A stretch of 5,588 nt of DNA from JAZNOQ01 sp045589215 (lineage in GTDB: Bacteria; Bacillota; Clostridia; Oscillospirales; CAG-272). The translations under genes were made by a program, and so were the position numbers. The stretch lies in NCBI GenBank assembly GCA_045589215.1, contig JAZNOQ010000050.1:1-5588 (forward strand), written 5' to 3'. Shown here in pieces: positions 1 to 5,100 of the stretch. Below the pieces are notes generated by a model. That model was not told the origin of the DNA, made no database searches, and was given only the letters and a program-made list of their open reading frames with translations. Every line of letters begins with the position of its first letter. Position 1 is the first letter of the stretch.

Positions 1-90
1 TCACTTGTAGACGACAAGTTTGATAGGTCGGAGGTGTAAGTGCAGTAATGTACTCAGCTGACCGATACTAATAGACCGAGGGCTTGCTTC
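1..90 (+). rRNA. 23S ribosomal RNA, 3' end (partial)
   Basis: These bases are the last part of a 23S rRNA gene whose 5' part lies outside the window. The segment with 'gataggtcggaggtgtaag', then 'gctgaccgatactaatag', then 'accgagggcttg' matches the highly conserved 3' end of bacterial large-subunit rRNA (helices 98-101 region). The form 'gataggtc..aggtgtaag' and 'tactaatag.ccgaggg' is the one usual in Clostridia. The exact 3' end is uncertain by a few bases and falls at about 88-91, because the mature end is set by RNA processing and its pairing partner, the 23S 5' end, is not visible. The + strand orientation means the rRNA operon runs into this window. Confidence 0.96.
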
Positions 91-203
91 CTTCTTTTGA
101 AGGTTCAAGTCATTTAAACATTTCTTGAGTTTCGTTTCTTACGATTCAGTATCTTTGTTCGGTTTTCAGTGAATTTATCCCTCTTTTTTTTTTGTGGAAA
201 AAT
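91..203 (+). other. Post-23S spacer, no 5S rRNA gene
   Basis: This AT-rich stretch lies between the 23S end and the operon terminator. I looked for a 5S rRNA gene, whose conserved core would read like 'ccgaacacggaagttaagc', and found nothing similar here or elsewhere in the window. There is no tRNA cloverleaf. A weak stem (ATTCA 144-148 with TGAAT 170-174) encloses 'tgttcggttttc', and a run of ten T follows at 184-193. These could be RNA-processing or secondary termination signals, but the stem is too weak to call a terminator. Confidence 0.7.
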
Positions 204-250
204 GCAGTCCCTTGTGGAGCTTACGCTCGCTTTCGGGACTGCTTTTCTCT
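204..250 (+). terminator. Intrinsic terminator of the rRNA operon
   Basis: GCAGTCCC (204-211) pairs perfectly with GGGACTGC (235-242). Inside it a second small hairpin, GAGC (217-220) with GCTC (225-228) around TTAC, makes the loop compact. The 8-bp GC-rich stem is followed at once by TTTTCTCT. This is a textbook rho-independent terminator placed about 115 bases after the 23S 3' end, so it most likely ends the rRNA transcript. Confidence 0.9.
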
Positions 251-284
251 ATACCTTTTCCCAAAATTTAAAAAAACATTGCGA

Positions 285-319
285 AAAACCGAAATGACTC
301 TTGACAAACGTTCGGTTTT
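285..319. repeat. 9-bp inverted repeat flanking a -35 box
   Basis: AAAACCGAA (285-293) and TTCGGTTTT (311-319) are perfect reverse complements separated by 17 bases. The -35 hexamer at 301-306 sits between them, and the right arm fills the -35/-10 spacer. The placement is what one expects of a repressor operator, but no regulator is visible and this is inference. The right-arm sequence, with one more base (GTTCGGTTTT), also occurs at 157-166 in the rRNA spacer, so shared origin with rRNA-region sequence is another possibility. Confidence 0.5.
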
Positions 320-329
320 GTGGTATAAT
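301..329 (+). promoter_or_regulatory. Consensus sigma-A promoter
   Basis: A perfect -35 (TTGACA, 301-306) and a perfect -10 (TATAAT, 324-329) are separated by the optimal 17 bases, with an extended -10 TG at 321-322. Transcription should start at about 335-337. An A-rich tract at 264-279 lies upstream. This is one of the strongest promoter matches in the window. It drives the leader at 336-525 and the phage-type gene at 526. Confidence 0.9.
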
Positions 330-401
330 ATCCATAGAGACCGAGGGTCTCAAAAAAACGCGTCGGTCGCATGGGCACCGCGAGCGCGCGTTATCGTGCA
401 G

Positions 402-473
402 AAAAGCGCAGATCATTCCCGACTCCCCCCCATTTTCCACCGCGTGGGGTTCGGGCGTTTTTTGCGCTTTTTT
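402..473 (+). terminator. Terminator-like nested stem inside leader
   Basis: The inner stem pairs CCCGA (418-422) with TCGGG (451-455) and CCCC (425-428) with GGGG (446-449), and a T6 run follows at 458-463. An outer stem pairs AAAAGCGCA (402-410) with TGCGCTTTT (463-471), ending in more T. The inner stem with its T-run resembles an intrinsic terminator. The outer stem would compete for part of the T-run. It could attenuate transcription into the gene at 526 or end a short RNA. This is a structural reading only, with no folding energy computed. Confidence 0.5.
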
Positions 474-494
474 CATTTCAAGAAATTTTACTTG

Positions 495-520
495 CGCCGC
501 TCTTCGGCGGCGGAATGGAG
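495..520 (+). promoter_or_regulatory. Hairpin and ribosome binding site
   Basis: CGCCGC (495-500) pairs with GCGGCG (507-512) around TCTTCG. The Shine-Dalgarno sequence TGGAG (516-520) follows three bases later, five bases ahead of ATG 526. The binding site is left free but lies close to a very stable hairpin. This site decides the start of the downstream gene. Confidence 0.65.
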
Positions 521-525
521 TTATT

Positions 526-2568
526 ATGATTTTTTACGTTATTATCAGGAAGCGCGTTGCCGAGGTGCTCTCAAGCGGTGGCAGGCTTCCACTTCTCGTG
601 TGTGGCAACCACGACAACCGCATCGCCTTTACCTTTGACGACGAGTGGTCGCTTGGTGCGGAAAAGACCGCGCGTTTCGTCTACCGCGAAAACATGGGGA
701 AGGGCAGGCTCGTTTACCGTGACGTGCAGTTCACGGGAAACGTCGTCGCCGTTCCCGTGCTCGAAAACGTTTCGGAGCTTTGGGTCGGTGTCATGTCGAG
801 TGACGGGATCACTACGTCGGCAGCACGCTTCGCCTGCCTGCCCTCGATCGGAGGCTTTTCCGCTGTGGAAAGCGGAAGCGGCAGCAACAGTGGCGGTGAA
901 AGTGACGGAGATAGTGACACCGGTAGCGGCAACACGATCACCACGGAGGAGGTTGAGGTCATGCTGAAGCTTGCGGATGGTGATCAGATCGTAACGACCG
1001 CATCGGGCAACCCGATGAGCTCTGTTACCATTATAAAGCCCACTACGCTCACCCCCGAAAACATTCGCGCGGGCGTTATGATTGCGGGAGTGACAGGCAC
1101 TTACGCACCGTCCGAAACGACCGAGAGTGCGGCCCTCACCGCGCCGACGATCTCGCTCGACGGAGACGATCTGACCGTCAGCTACGACGAAAACACGAAG
1201 AATCTCCTTTTGCATTTTAACGGCGAGGAAGCCGGGGCTTTTTACGCACCGGACGGAAGCGGTACCTGTGTCTTGCAGCTCGACGGGTGGCTTGCGGGCT
1301 ATGAGGCAGGTACGTACACAGTTACGGTTAAGGCTTATGGCGAGAATACGGCTGTGTCCTCCTCCGAGAGTAATGCCGTCACGTACGTTTACAGCGGCGC
1401 TTCCGAAATTGAAGGCACCCGTGCCGTAGGTATCGGCGTGATCGGCGGAGGCGAAGCGGAGTTTGCGTATAAGCTCGGACGGAGCGATCTTTCTTCTCTC
1501 GTCGAGGTGTGGGATACGGTTGAACCGGACGGAACGTTTACTACGGGCTTTACCATTTCAAGCCTGTATGACGATAGCTGTGTGTTGATCTATCTTCCCG
1601 AGGGCGCGTCAGTTAAAAGCTATGCGCGTTGTGAGCTCAAGACCTACGACGACTCACGCTTCGTCCAGCTTTGCAATTTTGAAGAGGAGGGAGTTATCGT
1701 ATGCAATTTCAACGCTCCGATCGTGATGCCGGCGGTCTCGCTTGACGGCACGACGCTCGTGATCGAGCAGAGCGGCAGGTTGCCTACGCAGTATCTCGTG
1801 GCGCGCGGGGACGCATCGGTGGGTGCTTTTGACCGTTGCGTAGAGATCACACCGACGGAAAGCACAACGCGCGTGGATATTTCACCGTATCTTAAGGTCG
1901 GGGTGAACTACTTCAAGGTATACGTGTACGACGGAGAAGATATGGTCGATTGGTCGGATTGCGTCGAATATACGATGCTTTCCGGAATAACCGCGCCGTC
2001 TCTGTCGCTTGACGGAAGCATTCTGACGATCACCCCCGGTGAGGGCGTCGCGACCTCGTATGAGATCCTTTCTTCGGAGGACGGTGTCACCTATTCGACA
2101 GCAACGACGGTAGATGCGAACGGAGACGAGGCGGTCACCGTTGATATCACGGAATACGCCGTTTATGAAGAAACGTATTTCAAGGTCAGAGCGGTGAACA
2201 CAGACACGGGAGAACGCGCCGAGACTAAGACGGCGGTGACGTATGCTCCGAATTATAACGGCGTTTATACGCTTTCGGTGATCGGCGGCGGCACAGGGTA
2301 TGAGAATCAGTTTTATTACGCCGTCAATATGAGTACGGATGATTTTGGAAGCGGAAAGTATGACGGTATGATAAACGGAACAGGCGTGATCGAAGATCTC
2401 TCATACGGAGACATTGTGTTCATCAGACCGTATTCGTGGTCTGCTACGATCGAGGTCCTCGATGCCGACGACACCTTCACTTATACGATCGAATACAACG
2501 ATTTCCTTGTTGTTGCCACGAATATCAAGGGCGACGGCTCGATCACGCTGAAGAATATCCTTGCGTAA
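526..2568 (+). CDS. Phage tail-fibre-like multidomain protein
   Basis: The product has 680 residues and no signal peptide or membrane segment. The frame stays open upstream to 301, but only ATG 526 has a Shine-Dalgarno (TGGAG, 5-base spacing). Residues 1-108 ('RIAFTFDDEW', 'KTARFVYR', 'VLENVSELWVGV', 'ITTSAARFACLPSI') resemble N-terminal modules of tail or baseplate proteins in Clostridia phages. A Ser/Gly/Asp linker follows (115-136). Residues 175-193, 'LTPENIRAGVMIAGVTGTY', are a motif very common in Firmicutes tail proteins. Three beta-sandwich, FN3-like repeats, each marked by SLDG, cover about 206-288, 398-483 and 489-573. Two related domains with VIGGG cover about 296-397 and 577-679. 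A receptor-binding or fibre role is inferred. No capsid, tail-tube, lysis or integrase gene is nearby, so it may be a prophage remnant or a domesticated gene. The frame is intact and its base use is like its neighbours. A host-encoded adhesin is an alternative, but the lack of a secretion signal argues against it. Confidence 0.8.
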   Translation: MIFYVIIRKRVAEVLSSGGRLPLLVCGNHDNRIAFTFDDEWSLGAEKTARFVYRENMGKGRLVYRDVQFTGNVVAVPVLENVSELWVGVMSSDGITTSAARFACLPSIGGFSAVESGSGSNSGGESDGDSDTGSGNTITTEEVEVMLKLADGDQIVTTASGNPMSSVTIIKPTTLTPENIRAGVMIAGVTGTYAPSETTESAALTAPTISLDGDDLTVSYDENTKNLLLHFNGEEAGAFYAPDGSGTCVLQLDGWLAGYEAGTYTVTVKAYGENTAVSSSESNAVTYVYSGASEIEGTRAVGIGVIGGGEAEFAYKLGRSDLSSLVEVWDTVEPDGTFTTGFTISSLYDDSCVLIYLPEGASVKSYARCELKTYDDSRFVQLCNFEEEGVIVCNFNAPIVMPAVSLDGTTLVIEQSGRLPTQYLVARGDASVGAFDRCVEITPTESTTRVDISPYLKVGVNYFKVYVYDGEDMVDWSDCVEYTMLSGITAPSLSLDGSILTITPGEGVATSYEILSSEDGVTYSTATTVDANGDEAVTVDITEYAVYEETYFKVRAVNTDTGERAETKTAVTYAPNYNGVYTLSVIGGGTGYENQFYYAVNMSTDDFGSGKYDGMINGTGVIEDLSYGDIVFIRPYSWSATIEVLDADDTFTYTIEYNDFLVVATNIKGDGSITLKNILA

Positions 2569-2594
2569 CATAGGTGCGGATTTTCCGAATTCTT

Positions 2595-2616
2595 TCCCGA
2601 CTGTTGACAAGCGGGA
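2595..2616. promoter_or_regulatory. Imperfect dyad over -35, possible operator
   Basis: TCCCG (2595-2599) mirrors CGGGA (2612-2616), and TGT (2602-2604) mirrors ACA (2607-2609), all around one centre at 2605.5. Sixteen of 22 positions are symmetric. The dyad covers the -35 box at 2604-2609, as a repressor operator would. The symmetry is partly a by-product of TGT..ACA in the -35 itself, so this is tentative. Confidence 0.3.
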
Positions 2617-2632
2617 CCGAAAGGTGTATAAT
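2604..2632 (+). promoter_or_regulatory. Consensus sigma-A promoter
   Basis: A perfect TTGACA (2604-2609) and a perfect TATAAT (2627-2632) are spaced by 17 bases. Transcription should begin near 2639-2641, about 30 bases ahead of the TTG start at 2671. No convincing terminator separates it from the preceding gene; CGGA (2577-2580) with TCCG (2584-2587) is too short to count. Some read-through from the fibre gene is therefore possible. Confidence 0.9.
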
Positions 2633-2657
2633 GGAAAGGAATGAACGTGAAATGCAC

Positions 2658-2664
2658 GGAGGAA
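2658..2664 (+). promoter_or_regulatory. Ribosome binding site deciding a TTG start
   Basis: GGAGGAA is a near-perfect anti-16S match with six bases between it and TTG 2671. The in-frame ATG at 2641 lies upstream of this site and within a base or two of the predicted transcription start, so it would be leaderless. The in-frame ATG at 2686 is 21 bases past the site, too far. TTG 2671 is the best start. Confidence 0.8.
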
Positions 2665-2670
2665 TTCTCT

Positions 2671-3474
2671 TTGTCATTTTTACAGATGGTCCAACAATAC
2701 GCCCTTCAGCTCGCGGTCACGGTCGGACTGATCGTTTTGATCGGAGCTGTGATCTCGGTGTCGAAGCGGCTTTTTCTCAAATGCTGCAAGGGGGGCGCGT
2801 ATCGCGTCGAGCTTGTTACGGGGCTCGTCGGTACGCCGATCCACGAGCTCAGTCACGCCTTTTTCTGCCTCGTGTTCGGGCATAAGATCACGAGGATCTG
2901 CCTGTGGACACCCACACCGCAGAACGGCAATATCGGGTACGTGACGCATTCCTATAAAAAACGCAATCTGTGGCATCAGATCGGGAATTTTTTCATCGGT
3001 GTCGCGCCGATCATCGGCGGAAGCGCCGTTCTCTATCTCCTATTATGGCTTCTTTTGCCCGAGACGGCGGAGGCACTTCTCGGGGGAGCGATCACGCTTC
3101 CGCAGGATCTAAGGGAGATCCCGAAGGGATTTTTCGACACGGCGCGGAGCGTGATCCTTCGTCTGTTTGCTCCTGCAAATTTTCTGCGCTTTCATTGGTA
3201 CCTTTATTTCTTTTTCGCGCTTCCGATCGTACTGCATATGGAGATCAGCCGTTCGGACCTTCGGTCGGGGCTATGGGGATTTTCCTTCCTCGCGCTGCTG
3301 TGGTTTTTTTCGGATCTCGCCTTATTTTTCTTCTATCCCGAGGGACTTCTTTCTGTGACCTCGGTTATGGTAAGCGTCGGCGCATTCCTTTCGGTATTCC
3401 TTTGCTTATCGGCTCTTTTGTCGGTGCTTTTACTGCTCATTTCTGCCGTTGCCGCTCTCTTTGGGAGACGCTGA
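2671..3474 (+). CDS. Multi-pass membrane protein, M50B-like HExxH peptidase
   Basis: From TTG 2671 the protein has 267 residues. A first membrane helix covers about residues 12-30. It is followed by 'GTPIHELSHAFFCLVFGH', where HELSH (58-62) is the HExxH zinc-binding motif of metalloproteases. A soluble-looking stretch with 'GNIGYVTHSY' (86-95) leads to 'GNFFIGVAPIIGG' (105-117), which begins a second hydrophobic block to about 129. Further hydrophobic helices fill about 174-192, 205-222 and 229-264. The order HExxH, then a Gly-Tyr-Thr turn, then a Gly-Pro helix fits the M50B-like group of intramembrane or membrane-bound zincins. I see no LDG/NPDG motif of classical site-2 proteases, so the third zinc ligand is unclear. 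Similar proteins in Clostridia are usually annotated as hypothetical. The substrate is unknown. The gene has its own promoter and ends 60 bases before the next gene. Confidence 0.75.
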   Translation: MSFLQMVQQYALQLAVTVGLIVLIGAVISVSKRLFLKCCKGGAYRVELVTGLVGTPIHELSHAFFCLVFGHKITRICLWTPTPQNGNIGYVTHSYKKRNLWHQIGNFFIGVAPIIGGSAVLYLLLWLLLPETAEALLGGAITLPQDLREIPKGFFDTARSVILRLFAPANFLRFHWYLYFFFALPIVLHMEISRSDLRSGLWGFSFLALLWFFSDLALFFFYPEGLLSVTSVMVSVGAFLSVFLCLSALLSVLLLLISAVAALFGRR

Positions 3475-3499
3475 CTGTTTTTTGTGTTTTCAATATAAT
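3471..3499 (+). promoter_or_regulatory. Probable sigma-A promoter overlapping a stop codon
   Basis: A perfect TATAAT (3494-3499) has CTGACT (3471-3476, four of six bases matching) 17 bases upstream. The -35 covers the TGA stop of the preceding gene (3472-3474). The predicted start near 3506 would give a leader of about 30 bases to ATG 3535. The -35 is weaker than in the other promoters here, and the gene may also be read from the promoter at 2604. Confidence 0.55.
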
Positions 3500-3510
3500 T
3501 TTCAATATAA
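3487..3510 (+). repeat. Tandem 12-bp direct repeat over the -10 box
   Basis: TTTTCAATATAA occurs twice with no gap (3487-3498 and 3499-3510). The first unit carries the TATAAT -10 box; the second gives a shifted, weaker copy (TATAAC, 3506-3511). The duplication may have made a second promoter start or may bind a regulator. It lies just upstream of the ribosome binding site AAAGGAAGG (3515-3523). Confidence 0.7.
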
Positions 3511-3534
3511 CTGTAAAGGAAGGTTTTTGATCTT

Positions 3535-4944
3535 ATGGTTGCAGTCGTTCTTCTTGCCCTCGTCTACGCTGTTCTCGCGATCTGTGTTCTTTGTACCGTC
3601 TTTGGCGGGAAAAAGCTCGGTCTCTATGGCGTGCTTCTGCGTGTCGGTGTCGTGACGGTGTCCTGCATTTTGTCTTTCGTGACGGTAAAGCTGCTCTCTC
3701 CCGTCCTGCTTGATACCGAGATCTCGCTTCTTTCGTCGCTTCACCTTCTTCCGAATGATCTGATGTCGGTACTGTCTCACGGGGAGGGCGGCCGCGCACT
3801 CGTAGGTGTCTTTACGGGGGGCATTCTTTTGCCCGTGATCTTTATGTTGCTTTCTCTGCTCCTAACCGTGATCGGTACGGTCATCGTCCACTTTACGGCG
3901 AAGAAGCTCCCGAAGGGAAGCGTGGGCGGCGGAATGGGCATCGGTATTTTGCACGGGCTCTTGCTTGCGATCGTGATCCTGTTTCCGATCCTTTCCTTCG
4001 AGGGAATCTACAATACTGCCGCCAAGAACAGCCCCGCGCTGAAAGCAAGCCTTGAGAAGTCGCTCGGCACGGAAACGGTCGAAGGTCTTGACACCGCGAC
4101 CTCTGCGAACGTTGTCGAGCTTCTGCTTGGCGACAACGTGGTGAAGTGGACGGTGAAGGGAATGACTGCTACAAGCTTTGAGGGCGGTCGGACAGACCTT
4201 TACAGCGCAGTTACCGACGTTTGCGAGGTCATCGAGGTGACACAAAATATGTCGGGAAGCGGGATGCCTGATCTTCTGTCGATGTCGCCTGAGGAGAGTG
4301 AGGATATCACAAAGCTGCTTCTGGCGATCGATCACTCACCCCTCCTCTCCAGCGCGCTATCGGATCTCGTTGCCGTCTGGGCAGAGGCATGGGCAGAGGG
4401 AAGGACCTTTATGGGAATGGCATCGCCCGCAGAGGGAGCAGATCCCGCATTCGCGCCCGTATTTGAGGAGATGTTCCATTCGCTTGCGGCATCCGATCGG
4501 GAGAACGTGACCGACAACCTCGGTGTGACGCTCAACGTGATGTCGGCGTGGTCGGGCGCCGGGGAGGACGGAAAGCTCGAGGCGGTAAAGGATATCCTCG
4601 ACACGCTCGGAGAGAGCGAGGAGATGGCGGCGGTCGCGACCGAGATCAAACTGACGGGTATGCGAACCTTCATGCAGGAGGAGATCCCCGCACTCAAGGA
4701 CGAGGAAAAGTACGATGAGGCGATCTCAAGCGTGCTCGGGCTTGTGGAGGATCACGAGCCGACGGTCGAGGAGGTCTCCTCGGAGCTTGGCGATATCCTT
4801 TTGGAATACGATTATGAGCTGTCCGACGAGAAGCGTGACAGTGCCGCCGCGGAGCTTGTGGAAAAGAGAAACGAGCTCGGACGACCGCTCACTGAGGAGG
4901 AGCTTGCGGATCTGTACTTTGAAAAGATCGGTCAGAAGGAGTGA
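3535..4944 (+). CDS. CvpA-like membrane protein, long acidic C-terminus
   Basis: The protein has 469 residues. ATG 3535 follows AAAGGAAGG (3515-3523) with an 11-base gap, slightly long but the only good start. Four hydrophobic helices cover about residues 1-23, 34-55, 93-121 and 132-155. The last begins 'GGGMGIGILHGLLLAIVILF', a Gly-rich helix like the one closing CvpA-family proteins, which are about 160 residues with four helices. Residues 157-469 are soluble, acidic and predicted mostly helical, rich in Glu, Ala, Ser and Leu, and end in 'EELADLYFEKIGQ'. I see no catalytic motif. CvpA proteins are tied to colicin V production and envelope stress in other bacteria; the assignment here rests on topology only. 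The C-terminal part would probably lie in the cytoplasm if both termini are inside. No terminator is visible before the rpsF promoter. Confidence 0.65.
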   Translation: MVAVVLLALVYAVLAICVLCTVFGGKKLGLYGVLLRVGVVTVSCILSFVTVKLLSPVLLDTEISLLSSLHLLPNDLMSVLSHGEGGRALVGVFTGGILLPVIFMLLSLLLTVIGTVIVHFTAKKLPKGSVGGGMGIGILHGLLLAIVILFPILSFEGIYNTAAKNSPALKASLEKSLGTETVEGLDTATSANVVELLLGDNVVKWTVKGMTATSFEGGRTDLYSAVTDVCEVIEVTQNMSGSGMPDLLSMSPEESEDITKLLLAIDHSPLLSSALSDLVAVWAEAWAEGRTFMGMASPAEGADPAFAPVFEEMFHSLAASDRENVTDNLGVTLNVMSAWSGAGEDGKLEAVKDILDTLGESEEMAAVATEIKLTGMRTFMQEEIPALKDEEKYDEAISSVLGLVEDHEPTVEEVSSELGDILLEYDYELSDEKRDSAAAELVEKRNELGRPLTEEELADLYFEKIGQKE

Positions 4945-4977
4945 CCGTGAACAAATTGTAAATTTTTCGATGGGTGC

Positions 4978-5006
4978 TTGACAAGTATCGTGAGATATGG
5001 TACAAT
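4978..5006 (+). promoter_or_regulatory. Sigma-A promoter of the rpsF operon
   Basis: TTGACA (4978-4983) and TACAAT (5001-5006) are 17 bases apart, with an extended -10 TG at 4998-4999. The predicted start near 5013 gives a leader of about 88 bases before rpsF. A strong, growth-linked promoter is expected for a ribosomal protein operon. Confidence 0.9.
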
Positions 5007-5012
5007 ATTCTC

Positions 5013-5092
5013 TCGGTACGGGTAAAACCCGTCTCCTTACCGCGTGCAAAAAAATACGAAAACCGTGCGCGGTCATTTTGTCCATAGGGAGG
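5013..5092 (+). promoter_or_regulatory. rpsF leader, candidate S6:S18 binding site
   Basis: The leader begins with a hairpin, ACGGGT (5018-5023) with ACCCGT (5027-5032). It can be extended by pairing CGGT (5014-5017) with ACCG (5039-5042), leaving a bulge at 5033-5038. The same ACCG can instead pair in ACCGCGTGC (5039-5047) with GTGCGCGGT (5065-5073), so the two folds are exclusive. Known rpsF leaders in many bacteria hold a stem with an unpaired CCG bound by the S6:S18 complex as feedback control. CCG appears at 5040-5042 and again at 5063-5065. Which, if either, is the binding site cannot be decided by eye. Confidence 0.5.
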
Positions 5093-5100
5093 TTAAAAAC

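Larger units (their letters stand above)
336..525 (+). promoter_or_regulatory. Long structured 5' leader or small RNA
   Basis: About 190 bases separate the predicted transcription start from the coding start, far more than the roughly 30 bases seen for the two next genes. The transcript should begin almost directly with a hairpin, GAGACC (337-342) with GGTCTC (346-351), followed by seven A. Bases 358-399 are rich in GCG and can form more than one pairing, for example ACGCG (358-362) with CGCGT (387-391), or GCAC (375-378) with GTGC (396-399). A terminator-like structure follows at 402-473 and a hairpin at 495-512 beside the ribosome binding site. I do not recognise a known riboswitch or RNA family. 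It may be an attenuated leader or a separate RNA of about 137 bases. Confidence 0.5.

Noticed and set aside
14..34. Similarity between the window start (acaag..tcggagg) and its last 12 bases.
   Set aside because: The match is two short blocks with a nine-base gap, one in rRNA and one in ssb, and is most likely chance.
301..525. Upstream in-frame extension of the fibre gene to a TTG at 301.
   Set aside because: It would begin at the -35 box itself, upstream of the predicted transcription start, and has no ribosome binding site. ATG 526 has one at the right distance.
91..525. 5S rRNA, tRNA or a known riboswitch in the 435-base gene-free stretch.
   Set aside because: No 5S core sequence, cloverleaf or familiar riboswitch motif could be found by reading; only the terminator, promoter and unknown leader are supported.
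192..638. A 148-codon open frame beginning before the rRNA terminator.
   Set aside because: It spans a terminator, a promoter and the start of the real gene in another frame. Its product is rich in Arg, Phe and Trp with no recognisable domain.
571..1215. A 214-codon minus-strand open frame opposite the fibre gene.
   Set aside because: It lacks a domain-like sequence and a ribosome binding site, and the + strand frame carries recognisable phage motifs. It is an antisense shadow of GC-rich coding sequence.
2641..2670. ATG 2641 as start of the membrane peptidase.
   Set aside because: It lies at the predicted mRNA 5' end, while GGAGGAA at 2658-2664 points to TTG 2671.
5044..5100. A 19-residue N-terminal extension of S6.
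   Set aside because: It is leader RNA with no ribosome binding site; S6 proteins begin close to the 'YE' strand, matching ATG 5101.
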